Shown: piece after piece, positions 1 through 13,033 of the stretch | Position numbering within the stretch: position 1 is the stretch's first letter | How the letters are laid out: each line of letters starts with the position of its first letter | Assembly (NCBI RefSeq): GCF_000340215.1 | Contig: NW_006921532.1 | Span: forward strand, 10,639,764-10,703,763 | Reading direction: 5' to 3' | Source of the DNA: Pseudocercospora fijiensis CIRAD86 | Lineage: Eukaryota > Ascomycota > Dothideomycetes > Mycosphaerellales > Mycosphaerellaceae | DNA length: 64,000 bases | Position numbers and translations under genes: made by a program | Notes under the pieces: generated by a model | Databases searched by the model: none | Seen by the model: only the letters and a program-made list of their open reading frames with translations | What the model was told of the DNA's origin: nothing

Positions 1-161
1 GTGGAGAGGACCGTGTCGAGAAGTTCGTTGCTCTCAACACGAGCGATCCATGAGCCTGAAATTGTGTGTGCTGTCTGTACTCGATTGATCTTGGCTGTAA
101 ACTGAGCAAGTGCTGCCGGCAGCACTGCTGACAGTGCGAGAAGATTCCTGATAGAGTGCAT
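1..161 (-). CDS. N-terminus of a secreted protein, possibly a subtilase propeptide (partial)
   Basis: A minus-strand reading frame starts with ATG at 161-159 and is open to the window edge, giving 53 residues. The first 19 residues (MHSIRNLLALSAVLPAALA, then Q) form a textbook signal peptide with an A-x-A cleavage site, so the product should enter the secretory pathway. The mature start contains SGSWIARVESNELLDTVLS, which resembles the first strand of an I9-type inhibitor propeptide of fungal subtilisin-like proteases. That family call is an inference from one short stretch and is weak. A TATATA stretch at 293-298 on the complementary side lies about 130 bp upstream and could be the core promoter. 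Any catalytic domain lies outside the window. Confidence 0.5.
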   Translation of the reverse strand, partial: MHSIRNLLALSAVLPAALAQFTAKINRVQTAHTISGSWIARVESNELLDTVLS

Positions 162-2039
162 GGTTGCAAAAATGAGTGTGAATAAGTGAGTGACTAGGGT
201 GGAATGAATGACTGCGCCAAGGCGGAACGAAGGACTGGCTGGAGTGCAAGTAGATGCTGGTGAAGAGTTGGAGGGAAGGTCACAGATAGAGATATATACT
301 ATCCTTCATGATGGCCTGAGGTCTTCAGTCTACGCGATCGACTTCTTTCATGCCACTGCTGGTCGGCTTGCTCTTCGGAAGAGCCATGAGCTCTCACATG
401 TTCTTGCATAACGCAGATCAAGTTGTCAAGCGTTCGTGGCGTATATTCATGGCGCAAGAAGCATATAGCCTGTTTCACAATATCGCACTGCTTTGATACG
501 GCCTCGCATCTTCCTGCCTCCCGATATCATTGGATCAAAAATCGCAGAGCAAATGTCGTTAGGGCGGAGCCGAGAGCAAGAAGCTGGACGGCTCGCTCAG
601 ATTGTACAAAGAGAGTCAACCGAATGAACAGCTTCGGACATCCTTCCAAAGTTCTACGTTGGCTGCGTCCACGCCGTCTTGGCTGATAGACGATCGTTCC
701 TTCATGGCGTAGGAGACAAGGCTTTGCCCAGAAACGTATCTGCTGGAAGGCCGAATAGACAGCTTAGGATCGAAGGAACTCGAGTCGAAGCATTGCGCCG
801 ATGCAATAGCTGCATGAAGTGTAGATAGAGTGGCGGATGTTGTTCTTTGGGAGATCCACTGGTCAGTGCTTGGCAGAACGCGGCCGATCAGCCGAGCAGC
901 GAATCAATCGATCGAAGAGCACAATCCCATTGAATGCAGCGACGCCGCTCACTTTTCGGAGAGTGTTTGATGGGCGAATGGGAATTGAGTCTTGTAGTTC
1001 GTCGCGGAATATCAGCCAGTGTCGAATGCTTTTGCGACCATTCTGTCTTGGCCCAGGCGGAGCGTCCGATAGAAATACTACTGACATTATCCCGCAGCGC
1101 AATAGCCCGCCGAAAGTTATCCGCAATGCGCGTAAAAGGAGTAGCGGAGATGCTCGAGTCGTGTGAGAGCACGCACTGACAAGTTGGAGGGAGTGGAAAG
1201 GACTGCCTGGACATCAACCGGCGAAAGCTGGCTGTCAGACACCAAGGCAGCTGCCTCGCTTTGGTTGTGACTGTGAGCCTCACATTATTGTCTTCCCAAA
1301 CGGCCATTGTGTGCGAATATCAGCTTTCAAAGTCCTGCATACGGTAACCAGTAATTGCAGTGGCAATGCGGTTCGCTTCTCTACCGTCACTGTTCCAACA
1401 AACGCCATTTGCGAGTACGATGTGTGTGTCTCTAGACTTCTCTTGCAAAACAGCGTAACTACTTCTTCAATGAATATGCCCAGCTCTTCAATCGGCGTCT
1501 ATGGCATGTCGAGCACATGATGGGCCATGTGCAAAGTCTCGAGGATGGAGTTCGTTTCGAGGAGAATTTTCATGGTCATCGCAATGCTCCGTGGGATCTG
1601 AGATCAACTCACGGCCAGCTCGCTCGCTGGAACTGATCGAGCAGATAATGCATCGTGGTCGTGGTGTGCGAAGGTGTTGTCGGTGGGTAGCATAGCAACC
1701 GAACAAGCTTCAGAAGAGTTTTCATTTCTCTGAGCGGCTTACGTAATCGTTCGTATTCACCTGCAGTTCAATTCTGCTGCTGCATCCCATTGCGACTGAC
1801 AATACATTGACTCTTTGCTCCCAAGAATATCTCAATGCTTCTCCTAGCTTGCACTCAGATGCTCAGCACGGCAATTCACCACAGCCGCCGCAGTTCGCTT
1901 GCACGCAGTATCGAGAGAGCGAACTGCAGTATATACATTAAGTCGTCAATACCCAGCTCAATAGCTGTACAGTCTTACTTCTCTTCAAAGATAACATCTA
2001 CCAGCAATGATCCACTATATCTAAATCTCTCCATCATCG
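162..2039. other. Intergenic stretch without a convincing gene
   Basis: Only short overlapping open frames on both strands are present, the longest being 139 codons at 888-1307 on the minus strand. None has a recognisable domain, signal peptide or supporting intron structure. Base composition is normal, with no RIP signature. The part next to 161 should hold the promoter of the left-edge secreted protein. Confidence 0.5.
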
Positions 2040-2507
2040 TCATCGCAATCTCTCCCTACTACTCGATCTCTGCGGCGAGCTGGGCTGGCTATCAAGCTTC
2101 AAAACGAAAGACTCATCCCGTCGATGCGATCGCGATCCTAGAAACCTCGCGTCCGATTCTACGACCTCGCGCGACCCATCCAGCTCAAATCGCGGTATGC
2201 TGCCGTTCTCGACGGCACTGGGCGGCACCGAATGATAGCCATGTCCAGTTCTCAGGCGTGGGCTCAGTCCCTCGAGCTTCATTGCGTACACGTCCAGCTG
2301 CCTCCTCATACGCTTCATCTTTCGCCGCATGACTTCGATTGCAATGAGTGTGCATATCAAGAGAACGGTGAGTGAGATGCCGACAGCGATCGCGATATTT
2401 CGGATGGTCGTCTCGCGTATACTGAAGGAAAATTCGTTGTCGGCTGTACTGCTAGTTGCTGTAGTCGCGCTCGAACTCGCTGTAGAGAAGGAGTCCGTTG
2501 AAGACAT
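2040..2507 (-). CDS. Small Ser/Thr-rich single-pass membrane protein (hypothetical)
   Basis: An open frame of 155 codons. Residues 1-30 are Ser/Thr-rich and would be extracellular. Residues about 36-58 form one hydrophobic transmembrane segment, followed by a strongly basic stop-transfer stretch (RRKMKRMRRQ). The rest is a hydrophilic Ser/Arg-rich cytosolic tail. This is the layout of fungal Mid2-like or mucin-like surface proteins, but no specific family is recognised. No signal peptide precedes the Ser/Thr part in this frame. A TGA at 2544-2546 stops the frame, and upstream of it the same frame again reads Ser/Thr/Pro-rich. The true start may therefore be in an upstream exon, or the gene may carry a nonsense change. 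Confidence 0.45.
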   Translation of the reverse strand: MSSTDSFSTASSSATTATSSTADNEFSFSIRETTIRNIAIAVGISLTVLLICTLIAIEVMRRKMKRMRRQLDVYAMKLEGLSPRLRTGHGYHSVPPSAVENGSIPRFELDGSREVVESDARFLGSRSHRRDESFVLKLDSQPSSPQRSSSRERLR

Positions 2508-4245
2508 CGCGACGGCTCGCGTCGGTGTTGTAGCCGGGTCGTGTCAAGCGGGGCTTGTTGATATAGGCGTTGCTGTGCTAGAAATATGGCGATGCCTTTT
2601 CCTAGCGAATGATATAGCAAGCGAGTGTGTGGAGAATATCGTAATGTGTAGAGTATGGAAGGAATCAAGAGATATTAGAGAGAGTGCCTGAATCGCCCTA
2701 TGCACTCATGAGGCTGAGGCCAGGCCGCCATCACCACCGACGTATATACCAGTGGCTTTGAGAGCTATGCCTAAGTGGCTCGTAGTACTTGTTTCAGGCC
2801 AAATATAGTCGAGATGCATGCGGCACGGGGGCGCTTAGAGAATTGGCCACGAGCATTTCAAAATACTGCAAGCAACCCCACTTCTTCAAATTGATATTCT
2901 CTGCAGCTAATCGCCCTGTTCCTCATTTCCGTTCTTCAAGATCTTGCTTGGGCATTTTGAGTGAGCGATACCACCGAGAGAAAGGTCATGACAGGCGCTG
3001 ATCTTGGTTCAAGCCGTGCGACCACAATCGGAGTGCAGCTTTCGTCATAGCTTGCACGTATGGGAAGTACATAGACATGTACGAACCAGCAAGGCAACAG
3101 TTACGTTTGGGTTAAACCGGGCCATGTCCACTGTGTAAGCCGCACTCTCATGGCGCGAATTTGTGTAGGGAGTCACTTCCACCAATTTTCATCCAGTCAA
3201 CTCAACTTCTCGTAGAATTTCAGGCGTCTCAACTGAAATGCCCCTCCTCCTTCGATCACGAAAGCTTCGCTATACCTACTGGCGTTCTGAAGTCTTAGTT
3301 GAGGAAGCTCACGGAGTTACTCTTCACTGGCTGGGCGCGATGGCGGCCCTAGGTGGCGTACTTCCAACTCACTGCTCGGGCTCTGAGGCAGGTCTTCCAT
3401 GTTGGTGAATAGAAGCATGACTGGAACACTCAAAGATTGGTGCTACACCTTGCTGGGTCAGCTGGAGAGCTGCTGAGAGGCCGCCAGCGGAAGATGAAGC
3501 CAACCTTGCGAGGAGTATTTCCAAGGATCTTGCATTCTCGGCGGCAGCTCTGTACCACAGTTCCTGGCCAGCGAAGCCACGTTGCTTTCCCCAGAGAAGA
3601 TCGTCGAGGAGACATGAGCTGCACTCGGATGCGTCCCGCGCAATTGAATGAGCGGCTGCGAAGCCACCATAGCTTGTGCAAGTATGCCAGAGTACTCTCC
3701 TCCAGATCTAGAGGCGCTTCCGCTCTTGAATTATCGGCGGTGGCGCGCAAGGACCTTGAGGCGCTAGATTATATCCTCTTCCTTAGGTGACAATGCTTGC
3801 AGCAATCATGAACGGCAGTGCGCAGATATCGGTCTCTCATTTGAGTATCTCGTCGCGTATGTCTAGTGCATTGCAGAGCGCTCTTGCAGCTGCCATCGTT
3901 ATGTCAGCGAAGTGTCGCGCAGGCGGCAGAGATATATGTGCGTTATTATGCCGCTGGTGGCGTATTCTGCCGAGGGATGATGCCCGCTGTCGAGGTTGTA
4001 GGAAGAAGGGAAGTGCATCGCGAAGAAAACGCATCTCAGATCTCAAGCACGGAGCTGGATCCGATTCGGCCCGCTGACCTGATACGCTAAGAAATGTCCA
4101 GAACCTTATCTTGGTTGCCTTGTCTTAAAGAACAACGCACAAGCATAACCCCAACCCCCTCGTGTCGCACGCGCAACCCACAACCAGACACCACGTTTCT
4201 TAAATTCAGAGCCAAAGTCACAAGGCTGCGCCACGCGACTCCGCC
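2508..4245. other. Intergenic stretch, no gene recognised
   Basis: Overlapping frames of 70-117 codons lie at 3430-4090 on both strands. None matches a family known to me and none shows a convincing intron. The last 150 bp would carry the TYW3 promoter and leader. Confidence 0.4.
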
Positions 4246-5222
4246 ATGTCCGGATTCCAGGAGAGGAAAGCCAAGATCCTCCAAGACCTCGCCAGACCAG
4301 AGGAGCAGTATGATGACTTATCCCCGAAAGGCTCGGTGGACAGCCAGATCAGAGATCTTGTGAACAGCATAAATCAGCGCGATGGCTATGTGACGACGAG
4401 TAGTTGTGCTGGGCGAATTGCGGTGTTTCTGGAAGGCCCGCCAAAATCCGGGCAGTCTGAAGTCCAAGAAAGTACCGACGTGATATCTGCCTCCACCCAA
4501 GGCAAAGGTGGTGGAAGGTGGCTCTTCGTATCTCATGATCCGCTTGAGATGGAGACGCTGAGTGAGGCGGGTGCTGTTGCCTCGCTGCTTGGACTTCCAC
4601 ATGAAGTGCCTGTCTCCTGCCCAGGCACAGAAACGCGGCCGCGATTCGTACATCTCAAATTCGAGCCTATGGTAAGCACAATTTCGTCCGTATCTCTTTC
4701 GTCGAGACCTCTAATCTCTCCTTTCGTCAGATTCTGCATGTCTTGACATCTAGCCTGCAAAATGCGCAACATTGTCACACAGCAGCCATGGGAGCGGGCT
4801 TCCGAGAGTCTGGCATCTCGAATATCACTGGACCCAATCCTACACCTATGGTGGCCATCAGAACTCAAGGTCTTGCTTTGGAGACAATCATTGCATACCA
4901 GGACACAGATGGTATAATCCGGCCTATGGTTTCGGACCAGTATCTGCGCACTCTGCTTGAGCTTGCCAATTCACGGTTCCAAACGAATGCAGAGCGCACG
5001 AAGAGATTTCAGCATGCTTTGCTTGGCCATGAGACGAACGGTGATCACAAGCATAAGGCGGACTGGGAACCAGCAGACGTTCGACGGGAACGGAAGCGTG
5101 CCGAAGGTTTGAAGAAGCGTGCCGAAATGGGAACCCTCAAACTGGATCTGCCAACAAATGGAACGGATGGGACGTTCGAGCACGATGATTTCGATGTTGG
5201 ACGATTCGCCGATGAGCTATAG
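4246..5222 (+). CDS. TYW3: tRNA wybutosine-synthesizing protein 3 (TYW3 family)
   Basis: Two exons, 4246-4671 and 4731-5222, are separated by a 59 bp phase-0 intron with GTAAGC donor, CTAAT branch sequence and CAG acceptor. They encode 305 residues. The family hallmarks are near the N-terminus: an FQERKAKILQ start, the SPKGSVD motif and the TTSSCAGRIAVF motif, followed by exon 2 with GAGFRESGI and the RTQGLALE strand. TYW3 is the S-adenosylmethionine-dependent methyltransferase that N-methylates the tricyclic intermediate during wybutosine formation at position 37 of tRNA-Phe, in the cytosol. The C-terminal 70 residues are charged and Lys/Arg-rich (RRERKRAEG), as in other fungal members. The gene ends about 260 bp before the RIP-mutated block yet carries no RIP stops, so it is expected to be functional. 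Confidence 0.93.
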
Positions 5223-5819
5223 GTCAGCTGGCAGCCAATCGAAGCTCCTGACCATTCGCGGACACTTACACATCATAGAACCAAGCGATTCTAAGGTTAT
5301 CGCTGAAAATGAGAACATGATATGTAGAACTAGAATGTGGATAGATACTCAGCCGGCGACAGCGAGCTCGCATTGCGAACGATTTAGACTCAAGAGGTAT
5401 TCTTCTACCTTGCGAGAAGGAATTGAGCCTAATAAGCGAGAGCATGTGCTCTCGAGGACGCTATAAGCGCGGTAGAACTCTCGATATTCACTCCCGATGT
5501 CCGTGAAAGCGTAATATACCGGAGGACTATAAAATGTGCTCCTAGGCGGCTACGCGTGCCTAGAAGTGCGAGCGAAGCTTTCGCCTTATAGCTAGCCAAT
5601 TAGAAGCCGCCCTCGTTATCGTTTTAATTATAGTTAAGAGGGTTAGTAAAGAGTATAGAAATCGCATTTTTAACGAAATCGCATATTTAACGACAATTAG
5701 TACACTCGTAACCCGGACTATACTAAATAGGCTTATTATTACGTAACGGACAGACTAGGGCAGACTAGACTAGAGTAGTCTCGAAGGTCGAAGTCTATTA
5801 TATCGCTATCGCTCTATTT

Positions 5820-7779
5820 AGACTTCGACCTTATTCGAGACTACCTCTCTATCTATACTACTAAGCATCCGACATCTCTGCGTCCTTACTACTACTATAG
5901 ATAAAATCCGAAGCCTCTCTCGGAGCCTCTACCTCCGCCTTTGCCTCCTCTTACTATACTTGCTTCTTACGACGCTCTTAGTCGATCTGCTTTTAATAGC
6001 GACGCGTAATGTCTTTAGTAGTATAAACTAGTAGAGATAGAAGACTACTAGGGTTCGTAGATAGTTCTAGGCGATACTCGTAGTCGATATTAGTAGCTAA
6101 TAAGGCTAAATAAGTAGAGCAAGTCTCGGCGGCCTAGTCTATAAGCTTAGACTTAGATCTAAGAAGGCGAATAGGAAGGCGGCCTAATATAAGGATATAT
6201 AGGTTGTAAACAGCAATAGTACTATAGGCAGACGTATTAGTCTATCGTATAGCCTCGTTAACCTCCTAGTAGGTCTAGGTATCTTTAGTAGGCTAGCTAG
6301 CTTCCTAAGCATTCCGATAAAGGGATAAGAGGCTAGTAAACGTAAGAATAAGTTAGATACTATTATAGCCGATTATGCGAGTACTATCTAAGCGAACGTT
6401 AGGCTAAGAGTTCTAGGTTTAGACGATAGCAGTACGAGGATTAATCCTCGCCGCAACTAGATAGCTATTAGAAGAGTAGATTATATAGACTAGGTAGAGA
6501 TTAGGCGTAAATGCGAGATCTTAGAATGCTTTAAATATATCGCCTATAGTAGTCTAGTACTAATAACAACCCTTAGTACTAGTAGATGCCTACTAATAAG
6601 GATTAATAGGCTATACTATAGCTATAGTTAGCTAGCTAAACTCCCGGATAAGCTTATAAGCAATGTTTACTATATCGCAAGCGAGTCGTTTATCTACGCT
6701 AGATATAAATAGGAGTCCGAATGAATTAGTCGGCGTTATTAGCTAAACATAGTTATAATCGAAGGAATGCTACTAAAGTATAAGAAGGTCGGTTATAACT
6801 TAATTAGTATACTAAGCGCTAATAAGATTATTAGGGTTATATAGGTCCTACGGGATATAGGCGATAGTATAGAAGAAGTCGAGAGAGCGTCCGCTATAGG
6901 TAGTTAGCAGCTGTACGCTACTAGGGTTGTTAAACGTATAACGACCCTAACCTTATATAATCTAAGTATAATCGAATACTAGGTCGATAAGACGTATTAT
7001 CTTAGGTCGACGTACCCTAGTCTAATAGTCTTCTCGCTTGTTTACTTACTCGAGTCGACTCTTTATAGCTTAGAGCTATTAATAATTAAGATACTTCTCG
7101 CGGTAGACCTCCTAAAAGATCTTCTTACTATCCGGATTAGTTATAAAACGTAGCTAGTAAGAAGTCTATAAAGGACGAGTAGTGTCGATAAGTCTAACCT
7201 TACGACCGCTAAAGCGGCCGACAAGTGCTATACCTAACTCTATACGTATATAAGATATAAAGGTACGCTTAAGTTTCTCGTTAGACGGACGAACAACTAT
7301 ATACTAATGTTTAACGCCTATCGATAGCACCGTAGAATGTATACCGTCGCGAGGGTAGGGGCGAGTAGTAGAAGGACCTTAGTCGATACGAGCTTAATCG
7401 CGAAGGATCTACTATTACTAGCGCTCGGCATCCTAGATTTGTCGGATAAACAAATTACGCTTAATAGTATAATTAGCACCGATACGTAGCTGTTCTAGAC
7501 GAGTCTACTACGGTCTAAGATAAGCATCTAGATAGTATACGTAACTAGAAAGTAAAGGAAAGCCTTTACTCTTAGGCTCGACTGCCCCTATAGTTAGGTT
7601 AATAGGCTACTCTTAGCCTAGAAGTAGTAGGTCGAGTAGAACGGTCTAGAGGTTAGGATCGTTATCGCTATTATTGTCTTTATATCGCTACTAATATCTC
7701 TAGCTAAGGGCGTTAAGTAGGCTATTAGAGAAGGTAGAGAGAGGCCTACTATAGTCGAAAGCATAAGAGGATATAAGCG
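5820..7779 (-). pseudogene. Same-phase continuation of the Helitron reading frame, unidentified C-terminal region
   Basis: Below the helicase the minus-strand frame of the same phase (codon starts congruent to 1 modulo 3) goes on to about 5820. Stretches at 7640-6650 and 6200-5820 read like protein if TAG and TAA are taken as former Gln or Trp codons, for example VEPKSKGFPLL and a charged tail KAEVEAPREASDF. No domain is recognised. It could be a C-terminal extension of the Helitron protein or a second frame that happens to share phase. Because TA-rich DNA yields many stops in every frame, this is an inference. Confidence 0.35.
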
Positions 7780-10700
7780 GAGACGAAGGAGGCTTAGGAA
7801 GAAATTGTCCTTATCTCCGACGCTCGTCTATAATCCGTATATATGCGACACTTGTCTTACCTAAGTCTCGAATACGCTAAAAGTCGAATGTGTCCTTAAT
7901 TATAAGACCTATATAGCTTTTAACTCGTAAGAAAGCGATATATATAAGACTAGCCGAGAAATCCTTTAGACTAAGCTTAATAATAGCCTTGTCTAGTATT
8001 ATACCTTGTGCTTTATAGACAGTTAAAGCATAGGACACTATAAGTAGAAACTATAGATACTAATCGTTACGGCTATTAACGTTGCGGCGGATGCGGAAGA
8101 TAGGGACAATCTTACGTCTAGAGACCTTAAAGAGAGCGGGTATATTATCCTTAAGGCCTTTAAATGCGACGAGTAAGTATAGAGGTAGAGTCCGACGGAG
8201 GTTCTTATCGCGTACGGATTTAGGCTAGACAATGTCGTATAGAATACCTTGCCGACTATTAACTAAACCAAACTTAGTCTACAGGTTAGTAAGGAGCATA
8301 AGTTTGCATCCTACTAAAACCTTTAGAAGGGCATCTAGATTATAGACGCTCTTGCTATTAATAGTAGCCGTCTTAGGGCGATTGTAATCCGTATAGATAG
8401 GCAAAACTAGGTTGTAAATGTCTCGGAGGCGCTAATAGTTAAGTTTATCGACGTCGGCATTAGTAAAGTAGATACAGATAGTATTATTAAAGTCTTTAAT
8501 ACGTGCCGTAATGTCTAGGTGCGATATATGCCGCTTTATAAGTGTTTGCTAGTATAGCATTTATACCTTACCTATACGGAGGGCGTCGAGGGCATCGCGG
8601 AAGGCGACCTAGTCTAGACTGTCTTCTTCTTAACGTATGTTAGCCTTAAGAAGGAGGGACTTGCTAAAAGCGTAGTACATCGACTAGCCGGAAATTTCCT
8701 CTACTATCTTTAGTATAGTATAGAAAAGTAGTTTCTCGAAAATAGGAGTTAGCTAGTAGAAATCGCTAAAGACAATAATATTTATTCTACCGAAAGGTAG
8801 ATTTCTATCTATATAGCATTAGCGAAGGCGTTAGTCTAACATAGACAAGAGTAGCTAGCTAACTATAGACTTCTCGTTAATAATAATATACTAAACGTTA
8901 CGGACGAGGTTCTTTATATATGTAAGCCGAGTACTAGCTAGCTTAGTAAATGCTCTTCTTATAGGCAGTCGGAATACGGAATGCAACGTCGAACCTTCGA
9001 TATTAGTAGCCGCAGTACTAGTAGGAGCTAACCGGATAATCGGATTAGCGGGATAACTAGCTATCCTAGCTATAGTCTAGAGGCGGGCATATATTATCTT
9101 AATTAGGTACGACTTCCCTATGCCTCCTACGCTATTAATATTAAAGAGGAGCTACGGTAGGCGATTATTCCTTGTATAACGATAGTTAAGAACTCGCTAG
9201 AAGTAATAAACAACCTCGTTAAATCCTTGCCGCTAGTAGCGATTTAGCTTATCGAATTAGGCAGTCGACTATAACTAGACATTAAGGTCTATAATGCTAT
9301 ACTCCTCTTTACAGGCCTACTACTAGTCTTAAGAAGTGTTATAGATGTCTAGGTATTCCGCTAGATACTTACTAATGCGAGGCTCCTAATAGGTAGCTCT
9401 ATTAACCTTACGGTCGCTAAGGTTGTTTAGATCTTCGTCGCGAATACTAGGATTCGGTAAAGGCCTACATAGTGTATTAAAATTAGCCGGCTTACCGAGA
9501 TTCTATATCTTAGGATTAATAAAAGGATTACTATCTTCGCGTAGGAGGTCTTAAAGATAATCGTTCGGGTGCTAATAATTCTCCTAGTAGTATCGAAAAG
9601 CTGCTTGCTATATTATAAATTCTAAGTTATCGCGATCGGGAAACTAGTAAGGGTTGTCCTTAGAATAGGCTAGAAGCTAACGGAACGGATAGTGCATCTA
9701 AATCTTAAGCCGGAGGTAGTCTTTATAGCGTAGCTTACCTAGAACAGATAGATAGCGTAGGAAGTAGTTAATTAGCCGTCGATCCTTCTTAGGGTAGGAT
9801 AGAGGTCGGGCCTTACCGCGGCGCTATAGGTTCTACTTAGTTAAGTAGATAAAGAGGCTTACGTCCTCTATAGCTTTAGGGCGTACGAGGTACTTCTAAA
9901 TAACCGTTCTTCTAGGTGCACGATGCGTTATACCGTCGGCGTTGTTATTACTACCGATATCGCTACCGATATTAGTACTAGCGTCGCTACTAATTATACT
10001 ATCGTGTCCTTCTATAGGCAGATCGACTAGTATACTTTAGTCGGAAGAGGGACGACAGTCGAGCGTAACTACTATATAACTGCCCTTTTAAAGAGGCAAA
10101 TGCAGGTTAAGATAAGCAACTTCCTACGCTAGCCAATTACGCTTAGTAATAAGAATATTAAGTAGTTTCGCTACTATTAAAAGCAGAGGCTTATCCGTAT
10201 TAATAAGAGGCAGAAGGCCCTTTATAATATCGTTATACGATTTGCTTTTAACTTTAGTCTTACTATAATACTTTAGAATATACTATATAACCGTATACGT
10301 TATAGTATACGGTATAATGTCGCAATTCGCTCTCTAGGCTATAGATATAAGGCGGTTGAAGTAGTTTAGGAACGAGTTATTATATATAGCGGTAAACCCT
10401 AGGTATCGGTTGTTATACTCGTAATTAACATCGGCCTACGTACGATACGATCGTAGGAAATAGAAGCGATAGTAGAGGTCCCTATCTAGATTATCCTTGC
10501 GCTTTGCTTAATAATAGTCGCTATAGATATAACGCTATATACGATTAATAATGTCGGCTAAGTCCTCTTGCGTATTATTAAGCTCTTCCGTACTAGACTA
10601 GATAGTAGCTCCTTAACTAAGATCTCGACTAGGCTTAGGGTTTAGCGTAGTAATATACATTCCCTATTAGTTTGCGAAGGCTACTCGATCCGTATCTATA

Positions 10701-13033
10701 TTAATACCTAGCTTCGGAAGGCTATACTATAGGAAGAAATATATATAGTAGCTGCTACGGTTTTGCCATTTAAAGCGATACTAGTAGTTAAGAACGTTAA
10801 ACTTCGGCTTAAGCACCTTCTTAAGCAGAAGCTAGAAGCGGCGGCTAATATATACATTAGCGATATAAGGGTGCTTCCGTAGGCTATTACGAGCTATCTT
10901 AATACGCTACGGCGGTAGCAATTTCTTCTACTATTTATATCCTAGTATAAGTCGAGCAAGCGAGTCCTATTAAAGGTCTACGGCACTAATAGTGCAGAAC
11001 AGATTAGGCTTACCTAGAGCCCGTACGTACGTCTCTAGGTTAACGCGACGTCCGTTCTAGTATAGCCGAGTGCCTCGGATTTGGCCTCTAATACGGACAA
11101 CGCTATTAATTAACCGCTGTGCCTCTAGATCGCGCTAATCTACCGACAATGCTGCTTCTATCGTCTTAGCGGTAACCTTAGTTCTATCCTTCTAGTACTT
11201 ATTAGTAAAGAAAGCTACTATATTAAGTATATAGTAACGCATGCCTTTATTAAAAACAAAGTACGGCTATCGCTCGTAAGAGGCAAATCGGCTATCTTAG
11301 TATCTTATATAGTGCTCGACAGCCTATTACTAAGAGATAGCGCGCAGACGAGCTTAATTTAGATCGCCTTTACCCTAAGATAGGAGTATAGGAAACGCTA
11401 TAGCTATAAGAGGGTATAACCGATTAAGCTCGTTAATCGGCACCTTGTTATAATCCGGCTAAGTAATATATAACAAGCGGGGCGGCTATTATAGGGGATT
11501 ATTAGACAGTCCTATAACCTTCTTACCTAGTCGACGACGGCGGAGACGATTACGCAACTAATTAAGTGCACGGTATTAGGGGTATAGATTTAGAATAGCT
11601 GCAAAGTTATAGCTAAGATCCTTATTAAGACTTAGTTAACCTACTCCCTAGGTAGGCCTACGATCTATACGCGACGGACCTGCAATACCGGAAGCTAGTA
11701 GAGGCGGCGTAATAGGTACTATAGACGCAACATATATAGGTACGGCGCGCTAGCGCTAGATTAGGAGCACTAGTATCTTAATGTATTATAGGCAGTTCGC
11801 CTTATTAGAGAGACTAGGATTATATTAATTAATATTAACTAGGATGCCTAGTATCGTATATAAGAACTAATTACAGGTTTTCTCGTAGTCTCTAGCTATA
11901 TACTACTTAAGCTCGGCGTAATAGTTAAGGTTAATAATGCTATATACGCACTATATACACTTGTACTAGATTCGACTCTCTTCCGGAAGATTAGTATCGT
12001 AGTAGGAGCGCTACTAAATACTACGAGGAAAGGCACATCTATAGCACGAGAACTACTTAGAGGGCGGCGGATTCTGCTAGGGAATATAGATTCTACGAGT
12101 AGAAGGCGTGTGTTGTAGCGGGCGGCTATATTCGGGGTTCGGAACAACTACGTCTAAATCGAGCTATTTAGGCTACTATTTATTATATTCTACGTGCTTA
12201 AGCTGTGCCTCGACAGATCTATCTTTAGGTAGCTACGACAATGCTTCTTAATTAATAAGAATATCGCGATAGTACTTGTTGTTTAATCTTAACTACTCGA
12301 GGGCGTTAATAACCTTGCTACGTTATATACGGAAGTCTTCGCGAAACTAACGTCGCTTTCGCTATTAATCTTCTTCCGGTAGAATACCTTTATCTTACTC
12401 CTATATACTCTGCAGTTTCTAACGTAGGCGAAGTACTACGAGGTCTAACTCTCGTGCGATCCGAGGTAGCTTAGTATAGACTGTTATAATATCCTTTAGG
12501 AAGTTACAGATATAGCTACGGTACTAGTATTGCTATCTACGAACGCAAAAAACCGACATCTATATATAGACGCGTATAATAAGAAGCTCCTTAGCAGTCG
12601 AGAGCCCGGATAACTTATCTAGAATAGGTCTAGGGTCTATATTGTTCCTATCGCTATATAAGAATAGGTCGCCTAGCTATATCTTACTAGAAGCATCTCG
12701 ATTAACGCAACGACTACAAATGCCTTTATTCTTCTTAATGTTTATACTAAACTAAGTCTTATAGCACCGATTATACGTCTTAAGAGAATTAGCGTCTAAG
12801 GCAGAGCAAAAGTTATATAGAAGCTCTTAGTCTTCGGCATCGAGAGCAGGAGTATATAACTACTAGTCGATAGGCACTAATAGCGGATCGTAATAAGTAA
12901 GGAAGCGGTCTTATCGATCTTACTATATACGTACGTTCGGTATAATAGCGCGTCGAGGTATCGAAATTGCCTACTAAGAACCTCGCGGTAAGGGCGCCGG
13001 TATTAACTACGAAGTCTAAGAACTTGCCGACAT
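7780..13033 (-). pseudogene. Helitron Rep-helicase, inactivated by RIP
   Basis: Reading leftwards from a possible ATG at 13033, one phase contains the fungal Helitron protein in order. Near 12740-12550 is a Cys-containing segment followed by a degraded (N)NMDP-like stretch, as seen N-terminal to Helitron replicases. At about 11300-10950 is the Helitron_like_N domain (RFASYER, then GTRLY and RVNLE). At 10730-10756 is the HUH nuclease motif, in which His-x-His has become Tyr-x-Tyr. The Pif1-type helicase has Walker A GGIGKSYL at 9110-9127, APTSTAATNI just below it, and the C-terminal motif YALTVYKAQG at 8003-8035. All these landmarks share codon phase, so damage is by point substitutions without net frameshift. 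Helitrons move by rolling-circle replication using this Rep-helicase. This copy cannot encode a functional protein. Confidence 0.85.

Noticed and set aside
888..1307. 139-codon minus-strand frame with overlapping frames on both strands
   Set aside because: No domain, signal peptide, intron support or composition bias; overlaps equally long frames on the other strand.
3430..4090. Several 70-117 codon frames on both strands upstream of TYW3
   Set aside because: No recognisable family and no coherent exon chain; could be an old gene remnant but not supportable.
8038..8232. 64-codon minus-strand ORF in the RIP block
   Set aside because: It is only an uninterrupted piece of the longer Helitron helicase frame, not a separate gene.
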